In this document: positions 47,962 through 56,910 of the stretch, piece after piece
Layout of the letters: the number at the start of each line of letters is the position of its first letter
Numbering within the stretch: position 1 is the stretch's first letter
Position numbers and translations under genes: made by a program
From: Flavobacterium flavigenum
GTDB taxonomy: Bacteria > Bacteroidota > Bacteroidia > Flavobacteriales > Flavobacteriaceae
DNA: 64,000 nucleotides
Direction of reading: 5' to 3'
NCBI RefSeq assembly: GCF_027111255.2
Contig: NZ_CP114285.2
Coordinates: 5,146,001 to 5,210,000, forward strand
Notes under the pieces: model-generated
The model's database searches: none
Told to the model about the DNA's origin: nothing
Seen by the model: the letters and a program-made list of their open reading frames with translations, nothing else

Positions 47962-48684
47962 ATGCAACACCACGAAACTATGAAAGAACTTCTTGACGAA
48001 AGAAACCAAAAATTATGGGACGAGATATCCGAATATTATGAAGTTGAATTTATCGATTCTTCCAATGGTGAATATGGTTGCTATACTGAAAGTAAAAATG
48101 TTGTGTTTACAATAAATAAGAACAACATGTGTAAAGATTCATTTACACATGAAATGCTTCACGCCTATTTAAAAATACACGAGTTTTACATTGGAAATTC
48201 TATATACCTTACTTTGTCTGGAAGTAAACTTTTTTCATCAATTCTTTCTCCTCTATTGATTGACCACATCGGGAATTGCTTAGACCATATAAAAATGCTT
48301 CCATTATATTTGGAGCTTGGCTTTGAAAGACAAAAATTTATTCAAGATTATTTTGAATATAAATGCACGACCGAAGAACTAAGAAATTTTGAGAAAAGCT
48401 ATAGAACTGGAAAGAAAATAAATCTTGAAGCTGTTGATCCATATATTGGAAGACTAGTAGCTATTTTATGTGATCCAAATGATAAATTCAATTATTCAAA
48501 TGAGCTTAAAAGACTTCGAAAAGTTGACGATTTATTATATCGAATTATAGAAAGATTAATAAATCATACCAAAGAGATAAAACTTGTTGATCGAAAACCA
48601 TTTGAAGATTGCTATAGAACAGTTAGTGGGAATTTTTATAATAACTTAAAAGTCTGGGCAACACAAAATAAGCTCACTGCATAA
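47962..48684 (+). CDS. Cassette 3: HExxH-containing hypothetical protein, 240 aa
   Basis: The motif H63-E-M-L-H67 in FTHEMLHAYL is a zinc-metalloprotease signature, which could make this a cytosolic peptidase; the third ligand and family cannot be named. No signal peptide is present. The first ATG is only 1 bp after the cassette-start repeat, so the internal ATG at 47980 (MKELLDERNQ) is an alternative start. The frame ends 5 bp before TACTGGTAAC. It is the sole gene of its cassette. Confidence 0.65.
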   Translation: MQHHETMKELLDERNQKLWDEISEYYEVEFIDSSNGEYGCYTESKNVVFTINKNNMCKDSFTHEMLHAYLKIHEFYIGNSIYLTLSGSKLFSSILSPLLIDHIGNCLDHIKMLPLYLELGFERQKFIQDYFEYKCTTEELRNFEKSYRTGKKINLEAVDPYIGRLVAILCDPNDKFNYSNELKRLRKVDDLLYRIIERLINHTKEIKLVDRKPFEDCYRTVSGNFYNNLKVWATQNKLTA

Positions 48685-48689
48685 TGCAC

Positions 48690-48827
48690 TACTGGTAACA
48701 CTTGCTACAAGAGATTTGGGCATTTGGCTTAATTTAAAAATGGTTTTGTATTTGGGAGTTTAGGCAAATCCGAAAATAAGGCTTAATTTAATCCCAAACC
48801 TCTTGTAGCAAGGGAACGTTATGTGAT
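48690..48827 (+). repeat. attC-like site D (main type)
   Basis: From TACTGGTAAC to GTTATGTGAT. Arms CTTGCTACAAGAG-at-TTTGGG and CCCAAA-c-CTCTTGTAGCAAG pair over 19 bp, leaving one base (A) at the 5' side and GGAAC at the 3' side outside the stem, before GTT. Sites E, G, I and J are near-identical. Confidence 0.9.
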
Positions 48828-48849
48828 ACCCAACAAGAAAAATGCGTAA

Positions 48850-50010
48850 ATGAAATTACCTTTTATAATTAAATCACTTCTTTTACTAACAATTGTGAGA
48901 GGTATAGTTGTGATTTTACACGAACTTGGACACGCAATTCCAGCAATCATATTAACAAAACAAAAAGTTTCTATATACATCGGATCATATGGAAATCCAA
49001 AGAAAAGTATAAATTTCAGAATTGGACTTTTGGATGTGTGGTTAAGTTATGAAATGCTTTCTTGGAAAAATGGTTTGTGTGTTCCATCAGCAGAAAATAT
49101 TTCAATTAATAGACAGATTATTTATGTTTTAACTGGACCTATTTGTTCTTCTATTTTTGCTACACTTTATTTATATGTAGCCCTTTTTAAAAATTTTAGT
49201 GATTTATATTTGCATTTCGCAGTAATATTTTTCTTAATCTCAATATTAGATTTATTTGGAAATCTGATACCAAATGAAAACCCAATTGAGTTATTTGACG
49301 GAACAGTAACTTACAACGATGGTTATACACTATCTAAACTTTTTAAGTACAGAAAATTTCCAAATCAATATACTGAAGCAATTGATTTATTTAACAAAAA
49401 AGAATACAAGAAATCAATAAATCTTTTTGATTACTTCCTAAAAGTAAAACTAAAAGATGAAAATATTTATCGTCTAAATATGTTTGCAAATATGCAAATT
49501 AAAAACTTCGAAAGAGCAAAAGAATTATTTGATAATTTCGAACAAGAATTCAAATTAACATCGGACGATTATTCAAATGGAGGGCTTATTTATAGTAAAC
49601 TAAATATGAATAATGAATCCTTACATTTTTATAATAAATCTATCGAACTAAACGCCGAAAATGTGTATTCTTTAAACAACAAAGGTTTTACTTTAACTTT
49701 ACTTGAAAAATATTCTGAAGCAATTCCGCTTTTTGATAAAGCAATTGAAATTGATGAATTTTTTGCTTATTCATACAATAACAGAGGGCTTTCAAAAATT
49801 AAAACAGGAAGAGTTAACGAAGGTTTAGCTGACATAGAAAAGTCTATTAAACTTGACGAAAATAATTCATATTCATATCGAAATCTTGGAATTTACCATT
49901 TTGATATTGGAGAAATAGAAAAAGCAAGAGAACTATTTTTGAAATCAAAAGAGTTAGATGGAGATACTCATATGATTGATGAACTAATTTTATCGACAAG
50001 TATATCGTAG
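48850..50010 (+). CDS. Cassette 4: M50-like membrane metallopeptidase with TPRs
   Basis: 386 residues. An N-terminal transmembrane segment carries H24-E-L-G-H28 in VVILHELGHAIPAI, the zinc motif of site-2-protease-like (M50) peptidases, with further helices at ~95-140. The second half (~175-380) has about six tetratricopeptide repeats (e.g. NVYSLNNKGFTLTLLEKYSEA). The LDxxP/NPDG motif is not obvious (FGNLIPNEN at ~135 may be it). A membrane protease with a cytosolic protein-binding half would be unusual cassette cargo. The stop is 8 bp before the closing ATCACATAAC. Confidence 0.75.
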   Translation: MKLPFIIKSLLLLTIVRGIVVILHELGHAIPAIILTKQKVSIYIGSYGNPKKSINFRIGLLDVWLSYEMLSWKNGLCVPSAENISINRQIIYVLTGPICSSIFATLYLYVALFKNFSDLYLHFAVIFFLISILDLFGNLIPNENPIELFDGTVTYNDGYTLSKLFKYRKFPNQYTEAIDLFNKKEYKKSINLFDYFLKVKLKDENIYRLNMFANMQIKNFERAKELFDNFEQEFKLTSDDYSNGGLIYSKLNMNNESLHFYNKSIELNAENVYSLNNKGFTLTLLEKYSEAIPLFDKAIEIDEFFAYSYNNRGLSKIKTGRVNEGLADIEKSIKLDENNSYSYRNLGIYHFDIGEIEKARELFLKSKELDGDTHMIDELILSTSIS

Positions 50011-50018
50011 ATATGGGC

Positions 50019-50157
50019 ATCACATAACACTTGCTACAAGAGATTTGGGCATTTGGCTTAATTTAAAAATGGTCTTGTATTTGGGATGTTTAGGCAAATC
50101 CGAAAATAAGGCTTAATTTAATCCCAAACCTCTTGTAGCAAGGGAACGTTATGGTGT
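50019..50157 (+). repeat. attC-like site E (main type)
   Basis: From ATCACATAAC to GTTATGGTGT, with arms identical to site D and a centre that differs at few positions (ATGGTCTTGTATTTGGGATG). Confidence 0.9.
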
Positions 50158-50478
50158 ATAGCTCCGACGAACAACAGTCGATTTTAATCAGGTGTTTAGT
50201 TAAGAAAATCCAAACAGAAACAGAAACCGAGCCGGCGAAAATCTGAACCGAAATCCAACGCTTAATTGTTGCGGACAAACAAACGTGAACCGCTTTTTGG
50301 AAAACCGAAAGCGGATTTTTTTTGTCGATTTTTTTTGAGAATTAACTGAAGTTTGAAACTCAAAAGCGAAAACTATTTGGAACGGAAATCGGAAGACGGA
50401 AAAGCTACCGAAATTGGAATCGATAATTGGAATGTCAAATCGTCCGTGCTCAACAATCGTCGAGCTACACACCATAAC
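50148..50478 (+). other. Cassette 5, non-coding
   Basis: Bounded by GTTATGGTGT and ACACCATAAC, and the pairing continues past the core: TAGCTC-CGACG near the start and CGTCGAGCTA near the end match with one mismatch and one gap, about 20 bp in all. No rightward gene is present; leftward open frames are low-complexity read-through of the site. It holds a terminator-like hairpin (50290-50323), suggesting a short RNA. Confidence 0.6.
50290..50323 (+). terminator. Terminator-like hairpin in cassette 5
   Basis: CCGCTTT / AAAGCGG stem with an 11-nt loop followed by a run of T (50316-50323). Confidence 0.65.
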
Positions 50479-50606
50479 ACACGCTACAAGCGATTTGGGC
50501 AATTGGCTTAATTCAAATATGGTTTTGTATTTGCAAGAATTTGGCTAAACCGAAAAATAACGCTAATTTAGTCCCAAACCGCTTGTAGCGCGAGACCGTT
50601 ACCTGC
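50469..50606 (+). repeat. attC-like site F (CGC type)
   Basis: From ACACCATAAC to GTTACCTGC. Arms CGCTACAAGCGATTTGGG and CCCAAACCGCTTGTAGCG pair. It ends CGAGACCGTT, so the usual AACGTT is ACCGTT here. Confidence 0.88.
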
Positions 50607-50672
50607 AACCCCAAGAGACCCCTTGCAAACATTGACAGTCCGACAGAAAACGAAAGAAAATCCAACGCTCCG

Positions 50673-50734
50673 TAAAATTAAAAGAGGTGCAAGCCAACGT
50701 ACAAAGCCAACGCTTTTGCACCACATTTAATTTA
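50673..50734. repeat. CCAACG stem-loop left of the R-M genes
   Basis: TAAAATTAAA-AGAGGTGCAA pairs with TTGCACC-ACATTTAATTTA around the loop GCCAACGTACAAAGCCAACG. Further CCAACG boxes lie just outside (50662 and ~50738). The same arrangement recurs right of the R-M genes at 56629-56692. Confidence 0.6.
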
Positions 50735-50856
50735 CCCCAACGCACCCCAATGCACTCATCCCCCAAAAAGAGGTCTGAGTTAATTTTCAAACAACATAGT
50801 AGCAAACAACCCATTTAAAAATTATAAATTTGCGACTAAAAATATAAATAGGCATA

Positions 50857-53373
50857 ATGTCAAAAGAAGCAAAAGCAAGAATTAAAATAAACCACCTACT
50901 TGAAGAAGCAGGTTGGAGTTTCTTTGATAGTGAAACTAACAAAGCAAACATTTTATTAGAACATAGAACTAAAAAAGCAAAGTTTGACAATTCTAAACTT
51001 GGCGAAGATTTAGAAAATGCACCTGATGGATTTATTGACTATTTATTATTAAACGAATTATCAAGACCAATTGCCCTTGTTGAAGCCAAAAGAGAAAATA
51101 TTGACCCTTTAAATGCAAAAGAACAAGCAAGAGAATATGCAAGGGCTCAACATATTAGGCACATTTTTTTGTCCAACGGAAACCTACATTATTATTGGGA
51201 TTTAGAATATGGAGAACCGACTGTAATATCTAAATTTTTAAGTATTGCTCAATTAAATGAAGCAATAAAATGGTCGCCAAGTCCTGAAAAAATGAATGAT
51301 TTGCAAATAGACGAAAACTATATTGCAATTTCACAAGATGCGAATTGGTTAACATATACAGAAGCACAAAAACAAGAGGCAAGAACCAATAAAGGAATTA
51401 AACAATTAAGAGATTATCAAGTTCAAGCAATTCAAAGATTAAAAGGCGAATACATAAATGGAAAAAATCGTTTTCTTTTTGAAATGGCAACAGGTACAGG
51501 CAAAACGCTTTTAAGTGCAGGAATAATAAAAATATTTATAAGGTCAGGTAATGCCGACAGAGTTTTATTTTTAGTTGACAGAATTGAATTAGAAAGACAA
51601 GCACACAGTGCTTTTAAAAAATATTTAGAAGACGATGCAATCCAATGCGTAATTTATAAACGCAATAAAACGAATTGGCAAAGTGCAAAAGTGGTTGTTT
51701 CAACTATTCAAAGTTTAGCATATGATAACCGTTTTCAAAAGGAATTTAGTCCTTCTGATTTTCAATTAATTATTTCAGACGAAGCTCACAGAACAATTAA
51801 TGGTAACAACAGAGTAATTTTTGATTATTTTATTGGTGCTAAATTGGGTTTAACTGCAACACCAAAAGATTACTTAAAAGGCGTAGCAATTGACGAAGCA
51901 GACCCAAGAGAAATGGAAAAGCGTTTGTTGTTAAGTACTTATGAAACATTTGGTTGCGCTGATGGAACACCAACTTATAGATTTAGTTTAGAAGATGCTG
52001 TAAAGCATAAACCACCTTATTTGTGTTTGCCAAAACTTTTAGATGCAAGAACAGACATAACAACAGATTTATTAAGTAAACAAGGTTGGACACATAAATT
52101 TACAAACGAAGAAGGAGACGAAGAAGAAGACACTTTTTACAAAAAAGATTTTATGAGAAAATTCTTTTCTCACGAAACCAATAAAAAGTTTGTTGAAACT
52201 TTTTTAAAGTATGCCAAGAAAGACCCAATTAGCAACGAAATTGGTAAAACAATTTTTTTCTGTGTTTCAAGAGCACATTGTAGAATAATGACCAAACTTT
52301 TGAACGAAGAAGCGTCAAAACTATATCCTGAACAATATGGCGGTGGTTCTTTTTTTGCTTTGCAAATCACTTCTGATATTATGGGTTCGCAAGACAGAAC
52401 TACACGATTTTCAAATAATGATTTGAATGGACACAGTAGTTTTAATCCAGAACTTTTTGATTACGAAAGTAGCAAAACAAGAGTATGCGTAACCGTTGGA
52501 ATGATGACAACAGGTTATGATTGTACTGATATATTGAATGTAGTTTTATCAAGACCGATTTTTTCGCCAACTGATTATATCCAAATAAAAGGACGAGGAA
52601 CAAGATTACATACATTTGATTATAAAGACACGAGCATTGCAAAAGACAACTTTCATTTATTTGACTTTTTTGCAAACCACGAATATTTTGAAGATGAATT
52701 TGATTACAAGCAAAAAATAGAATTACCAAAGGAAACAGAAAACGAAAAAAAAGGAGGAGTTCCAAATCCACCAAAAGTAGATTTGAATTATTTAGGTGCA
52801 GACGAAGTTAAATCGTTTACAGAAGAAGAGTTTTCGGCAGACAAATTAATGAAAGTCGATAAAGAAGCTTTTTCAAAACAATTTGAAAGTGCCACAGTAG
52901 AAGAAGTTCAAAAAAATCCTGAATTACAAAAAGCAGTTGAGGAAGAAGATTGGAATTCATTGAGTGCTTATGTTCAAGAGAATATATTTGAAAAACCAAG
53001 CGAATTTTGGAATTTGGATAAATTGTTAACTTCTTATGGTGTCGACAGAAGAGCAAGTTTGAAAGAAATAATGATGAAAATTTTCTTGAAAGATTACAAG
53101 CTAAAAACAAGAGAAGATTTAGCCAACGACTATTTTCAAAAGTTTATTTCCGAAGCACAATTTGACAATTCAAAATACAATCCTGCAAAAAGATTATGGG
53201 ATAGTTACTTATTGTACGAAGACATAAGAGAAAAAATAAATAGTAACAGTCCAGACCCAAACGATGCTCGTTTTGGTCTACGAGAAATGAAAGAATTAGG
53301 TAAAGACAACCGAATTCAAATAGTGAATTACATTAAAGACAACATTTCAATCAATCAATTTTTACCAAGATAA
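50857..53373 (+). CDS. hsdR: Cassette 6: type I-like restriction subunit (HsdR)
   Basis: 838 residues. An N-terminal PD-(D/E)XK nuclease is visible (DGFIDYLLLNELSRPIALVEAKRE, ~59-82), followed by an SF2 helicase: Walker A ATGTGKT (211-217), DEAH box D308-E-A-H311, and later helicase motifs including SRPIFSPTDYIQIKGRGTR. The C-terminal ~200 residues are the HsdR helical domain. HsdR translocates and cuts unmodified DNA with HsdM and HsdS. The methylase gene starts 3 bp after its stop. Confidence 0.92.
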   Translation: MSKEAKARIKINHLLEEAGWSFFDSETNKANILLEHRTKKAKFDNSKLGEDLENAPDGFIDYLLLNELSRPIALVEAKRENIDPLNAKEQAREYARAQHIRHIFLSNGNLHYYWDLEYGEPTVISKFLSIAQLNEAIKWSPSPEKMNDLQIDENYIAISQDANWLTYTEAQKQEARTNKGIKQLRDYQVQAIQRLKGEYINGKNRFLFEMATGTGKTLLSAGIIKIFIRSGNADRVLFLVDRIELERQAHSAFKKYLEDDAIQCVIYKRNKTNWQSAKVVVSTIQSLAYDNRFQKEFSPSDFQLIISDEAHRTINGNNRVIFDYFIGAKLGLTATPKDYLKGVAIDEADPREMEKRLLLSTYETFGCADGTPTYRFSLEDAVKHKPPYLCLPKLLDARTDITTDLLSKQGWTHKFTNEEGDEEEDTFYKKDFMRKFFSHETNKKFVETFLKYAKKDPISNEIGKTIFFCVSRAHCRIMTKLLNEEASKLYPEQYGGGSFFALQITSDIMGSQDRTTRFSNNDLNGHSSFNPELFDYESSKTRVCVTVGMMTTGYDCTDILNVVLSRPIFSPTDYIQIKGRGTRLHTFDYKDTSIAKDNFHLFDFFANHEYFEDEFDYKQKIELPKETENEKKGGVPNPPKVDLNYLGADEVKSFTEEEFSADKLMKVDKEAFSKQFESATVEEVQKNPELQKAVEEEDWNSLSAYVQENIFEKPSEFWNLDKLLTSYGVDRRASLKEIMMKIFLKDYKLKTREDLANDYFQKFISEAQFDNSKYNPAKRLWDSYLLYEDIREKINSNSPDPNDARFGLREMKELGKDNRIQIVNYIKDNISINQFLPR

Positions 53374-53376
53374 ATT

Positions 53377-55695
53377 ATGCTAACAAAAGAAACGAAAAAA
53401 AGGATTGATGATGCAAGAGATACTTTGGTTGGCGTTTTACCTTTGCCTACTGACCAAATTGAATTAATCACAATTGGATTGATTTATAAATTTATGGACG
53501 ACCAAGACGAAGAACTTCGTCAAAGTGGTTTTGATGAAAAGTTTTTTAAAGGAACATTAAAAGATTATTCTTGGCAACAATTAATGAGCAATCAAATTAG
53601 TGCTGACCAACGTGTAACAAAATTTATAAACGGTATTGAGCAAATCCAAAAAGCAACCGAAATTCCGTTACTTTTCAAAGAAATATTTCAAAATGCTTTT
53701 TTAAAGTTCAGAGATGGAAAAGTATTACAACGCTTTTTAGATTTAATTAATGGTTTTACCTATTCACACAGTGAAGAGTTAGGAAATGCTTTTGAGTATT
53801 TACTCAAAACGATGGGAAGCCAAGGCGACAATGGACAATTCAGAACACCAAAAAATATTATCGACTTTATTGTTGATGTAGTAAATCCATTAAAAACCGA
53901 TACCATACTTGACCCAGCTTGTGGCACAGGTGGTTTTTTAGTTTCTTCATTCAAACATTTATTGCGAACTAATACCAAAGGTTTTGAAAACACAAGATTT
54001 ACACTAAACGGAATTGATGAAGAAAAAATATATCAAAATCTTGGCGATAAACTAACCACAGACGAAAGAAAAAATATTGAAAAAAATATAGCAGGTTACG
54101 ACAATACACCTTTAATGGTAAGGTTGGCAAGGGTAAACTTATATCTACACCATTTTAATAATCCTAAAATACACGAATACAATACATTAATTACCGATAC
54201 TCGTTGGAAAGACAGATACGATTGTATTTTAGCCAATCCACCTTTTATGACACCAAAAGGAGGTATTGACCCACATAATAAATTTAGAATTCCTGCAAAC
54301 AGAACCGAAATTTTATTTTCTTCCTACATTCTACAACACCTAAATTCTGAAAAAGGAAAAGCAGGTTTTATAGTTCCAGAAGGCATCATTTTTACTACAA
54401 GCGTTGATTACGTAAATCTAAGAAAATGGCTTTTGTATGAAGCAGGTCTTTGGGCTGTGGTTTCATTGCCAGCGAATGTTTTTCAACCCTATTCAGGTGT
54501 AAAAACTTCTATTTTGTTTATAGACAAAGAAGTGGCAAGAAACAGAACAGAAGTTCTAATGGTTAAAATTGAAAATGATGGTTTCTCACTTAATACAAAC
54601 AGAAGTGAGATTAAAGAAAACGACTTACCAGAAGCTTTAAAACTAATAGAACTTTGCAAGTCAAACAAAGTAGAATTTATAAATGAGTTAGATACTGATA
54701 ATGAGTTTTTTGAAAAAATACGCTTTGTTCATCGAGATGAATTTGCAAAATTAGATGCATATAAAAGTAGTAGTATAGCATATAATTATTGTTCTAAACA
54801 ATTTGAAAATATTTCTAAACTAAAAAAAGAAACAAACGAAAAAGTAATCGAATCGCCTTTAAAAAGTGATAAATACCAAGAAAAATTTGATAAGAAAAAG
54901 CAAGACTTTTTTGATCTTATTGGAATTGATTTTATACCCGATACAAATGAAGAATTTAATATTTGGTTTGACGAAAATATTAGGGAAAACGCTATTGAGT
55001 TTGGAACTAGACTAACTAATAGTGAAATTTCTGAAAATATAAAAAAACACATTGAAAGTTATAGAAATTTTGACTTAGGATTTAATAAATTAACTGACGA
55101 TTTAGATACTACTTCAAAATATGAAATGGTTAGATTGGAGAGACTTGCTCATTTTAAAAGAGGTCCTTTTGGAGGTTCATTGAAGAAAGAAATTTTTGTA
55201 GAAAAAGGGTATCTTGTTTATGAACAATATCACGCAATAAATAACGATTTCAATTTTGGAAGATACTTTATAGATGATGCTAAGTATCAAGAAATGAAGG
55301 CTTTTGATGTTCATACGAATGACATTCTTATAAGTTGTTCAGGAACAATGGGAAAAATCGCAATAGTACCTGAAAATCATCCCGAAGGTATTATAAATCA
55401 AGCATTGCTTCGCCTGAGAACAAATGATTTAATTTCTCCTATATATTTGAAAAAAATTTTAGAATCAGATAATATTCAAAATAAATATTTTAGAAATCAA
55501 AATGGAGTTGCAATACAAAATGTTCCATCTGTTGCAGTTTTAAAAGACATTCTTATTCCATTACCACCTATTGAAATTCAAAATGAAATAATTGATAAAA
55601 TTGATAAAATTGATAAAAAAATAGAAATATTGGAAAGTCAAATTGATGAACTAAGAAGTGATATAGAAATTGAGTTGAATCAAATTTGGATATAA
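53377..55695 (+). CDS. hsdM: Cassette 6: fused DNA methylase-specificity protein (HsdM-HsdS)
   Basis: 772 residues. Residues 1-~430 form an N6-adenine methylase: HsdM-like helical N-domain, SAM motif DPACGTGG (179-186) and catalytic NPPF (287-290). The C-terminal part (~580-772) is one HsdS-type target-recognition domain (KRGPFGGSLKKEIF, LISCSGTMGKIAIVPE) with a coiled coil at the end (IDKIDKIDKKIEILESQIDEL). A usual HsdS has two such domains, so a single half-S predicts dimerisation and a short or symmetric target, as in some type IIG/BcgI-like systems. Confidence 0.88.
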   Translation: MLTKETKKRIDDARDTLVGVLPLPTDQIELITIGLIYKFMDDQDEELRQSGFDEKFFKGTLKDYSWQQLMSNQISADQRVTKFINGIEQIQKATEIPLLFKEIFQNAFLKFRDGKVLQRFLDLINGFTYSHSEELGNAFEYLLKTMGSQGDNGQFRTPKNIIDFIVDVVNPLKTDTILDPACGTGGFLVSSFKHLLRTNTKGFENTRFTLNGIDEEKIYQNLGDKLTTDERKNIEKNIAGYDNTPLMVRLARVNLYLHHFNNPKIHEYNTLITDTRWKDRYDCILANPPFMTPKGGIDPHNKFRIPANRTEILFSSYILQHLNSEKGKAGFIVPEGIIFTTSVDYVNLRKWLLYEAGLWAVVSLPANVFQPYSGVKTSILFIDKEVARNRTEVLMVKIENDGFSLNTNRSEIKENDLPEALKLIELCKSNKVEFINELDTDNEFFEKIRFVHRDEFAKLDAYKSSSIAYNYCSKQFENISKLKKETNEKVIESPLKSDKYQEKFDKKKQDFFDLIGIDFIPDTNEEFNIWFDENIRENAIEFGTRLTNSEISENIKKHIESYRNFDLGFNKLTDDLDTTSKYEMVRLERLAHFKRGPFGGSLKKEIFVEKGYLVYEQYHAINNDFNFGRYFIDDAKYQEMKAFDVHTNDILISCSGTMGKIAIVPENHPEGIINQALLRLRTNDLISPIYLKKILESDNIQNKYFRNQNGVAIQNVPSVAVLKDILIPLPPIEIQNEIIDKIDKIDKKIEILESQIDELRSDIEIELNQIWI

Positions 55696-56381
55696 TGAAC
55701 TTCAAAGAATATTTTACATATACTTCGAAATTACTCAATGCACAAAGCGATGTAGCAGAGGTTATTCAGCATATGCCTACAAGAGGCAAAGTAAGAGAGT
55801 ACTTTATCAAAGATATTATTGAAAAGCATTTTGGTAACACTATTAAAATTCATAGAGGAGTTGTCAATTTAGACAATTCAAACCAAGAAGGACAAATTGA
55901 TTTGATATTAGCTCACAACAATTCAATAATGGCTTCTTTCACACCAGAAGACATTGGATTAGATGCAGAAGATTGTAAAATGATTTTGGAGGTTAAGACA
56001 AATGCAATTTCAGACGACTTTAAGGTATTTAACAGCAGAGCCAAATTAATAAAAGATAATTGCCTTGACAGGCAACCACTTTGTGGAATGTTTTGTTATA
56101 AAATCAATCTTTTAAAAACAACAATTTTAGAACGCTTTGGTTACGAATATGACGAAGTAAATTTAATGTATATCCAAAACGATGCAATAGAAATTGACTA
56201 TCCATTTATTGACTTTGTTGTTTGCATAGACCAAGAGGAATTTGAAGACCACACAAACACAACACAATTTTTCATACGCAAAGACAGTTCAGAATTTTCA
56301 ACAGGCGACTATGACTTATCTGAAAATTTTCCTTCTGTTGAAGACTTTATAAAAATGATAAAAGGAGTTTTAGACAATTAA
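55695..56381 (+). CDS. Cassette 6: DUF6602-like PD-(D/E)XK protein
   Basis: The ATG at 55695 overlaps the methylase stop (TAATG), so translation is coupled; a TTG at 55686 is an alternative. The ~228-residue protein has the nuclease-like pattern EGQIDLILAHN followed by MILEVKT (D...ExK), as in DUF6602 proteins often found by restriction and other defence genes. It may be an added nuclease or effector of the R-M locus; this is inference from motif and position. Confidence 0.75.
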   Translation: MNFKEYFTYTSKLLNAQSDVAEVIQHMPTRGKVREYFIKDIIEKHFGNTIKIHRGVVNLDNSNQEGQIDLILAHNNSIMASFTPEDIGLDAEDCKMILEVKTNAISDDFKVFNSRAKLIKDNCLDRQPLCGMFCYKINLLKTTILERFGYEYDEVNLMYIQNDAIEIDYPFIDFVVCIDQEEFEDHTNTTQFFIRKDSSEFSTGDYDLSENFPSVEDFIKMIKGVLDN

Positions 56382-56391
56382 ATATAGAAAT

Positions 56392-56613
56392 ATGAAATAT
56401 AATAAATACAAAATTGAAGACATTGAAGTTGGTGACGAAGTTTACTTTGACTCTACACAAGGACAAAGTAATCACGATCTTTATTGGAAAGTAATAACCA
56501 AAATTGAAAATGAAAAACGATTAATAGTTCAATTAGACGAAATGGGTCATTCAGACTTACGTTGGACAGTTAATATTGACGAGGTTAGACAGCATTTAAA
56601 AATTGGTAAATAG
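56392..56613 (+). CDS. Cassette 6: small hypothetical protein, 73 aa
   Basis: Ten bp after the DUF6602-like gene on the same strand. Acidic, beta-rich (DIEVGDEVYFDSTQGQ, WKVITKIENEKRLIVQLDE), with a fold that could be a small SH3-like barrel. No family recognised. As last gene of the R-M operon it might be an accessory or immunity factor. Confidence 0.6.
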   Translation: MKYNKYKIEDIEVGDEVYFDSTQGQSNHDLYWKVITKIENEKRLIVQLDEMGHSDLRWTVNIDEVRQHLKIGK

Positions 56614-56628
56614 ATCGCCAACGCTTTT

Positions 56629-56692
56629 GGTAGCACATTTGCATTTTTGCCAACACACAAAGCCAACGCTAAAAAAATGCAAAAGAGCTACC
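56629..56692. repeat. CCAACG stem-loop right of the R-M genes
   Basis: GGTAGC-ACATTTGCATTTTT pairs with AAAAAAATGCAAA-AGA-GCTACC around the loop GCCAACACACAAAGCCAACG. CCAACGC boxes flank it on both sides (56618 and 56695). Loop and boxes match the element at 50673-50734 while the stem sequence differs. Confidence 0.6.
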
Positions 56693-56751
56693 AAGCCAAC
56701 GCACAGAAAGACAATAAAAATGGACAGACAAACAGACCCGAAAAAGGGGCA

Positions 56752-56889
56752 GCAGGTAACACTTGCTACAAGAGATTTGGGCATTTGGCTTAATTTAAAA
56801 ATGGTCTTGTTTCAGGGAAGTTTAGGCAAATCCGAAAGATTACGCATTTTTAACCCCAAACCTCTTGTAGCAAGGGAACGTTATAGCCA
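56752..56889 (+). repeat. attC-like site G (main type)
   Basis: From GCAGGTAAC to GTTATAGCCA with the main CTTGCTACAAGAG arms. The 3' half of the centre differs (CCGAAAGATTACGCATTTTT), like site K. Confidence 0.9.
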
Positions 56890-56910
56890 ATTTTAGGACG
56901 ACCCAACGAA

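Noticed and set aside
50200..50502. Minus-strand protein across cassette 5 and site F.
   Set aside because: Phe/Arg/Ser low-complexity translation of A-rich non-coding DNA that begins in the repeat arm.
56596..56784. Minus-strand protein over site G and the CCAACG stem-loop.
   Set aside because: It is a translation of repeats; the same start recurs at the other sites.
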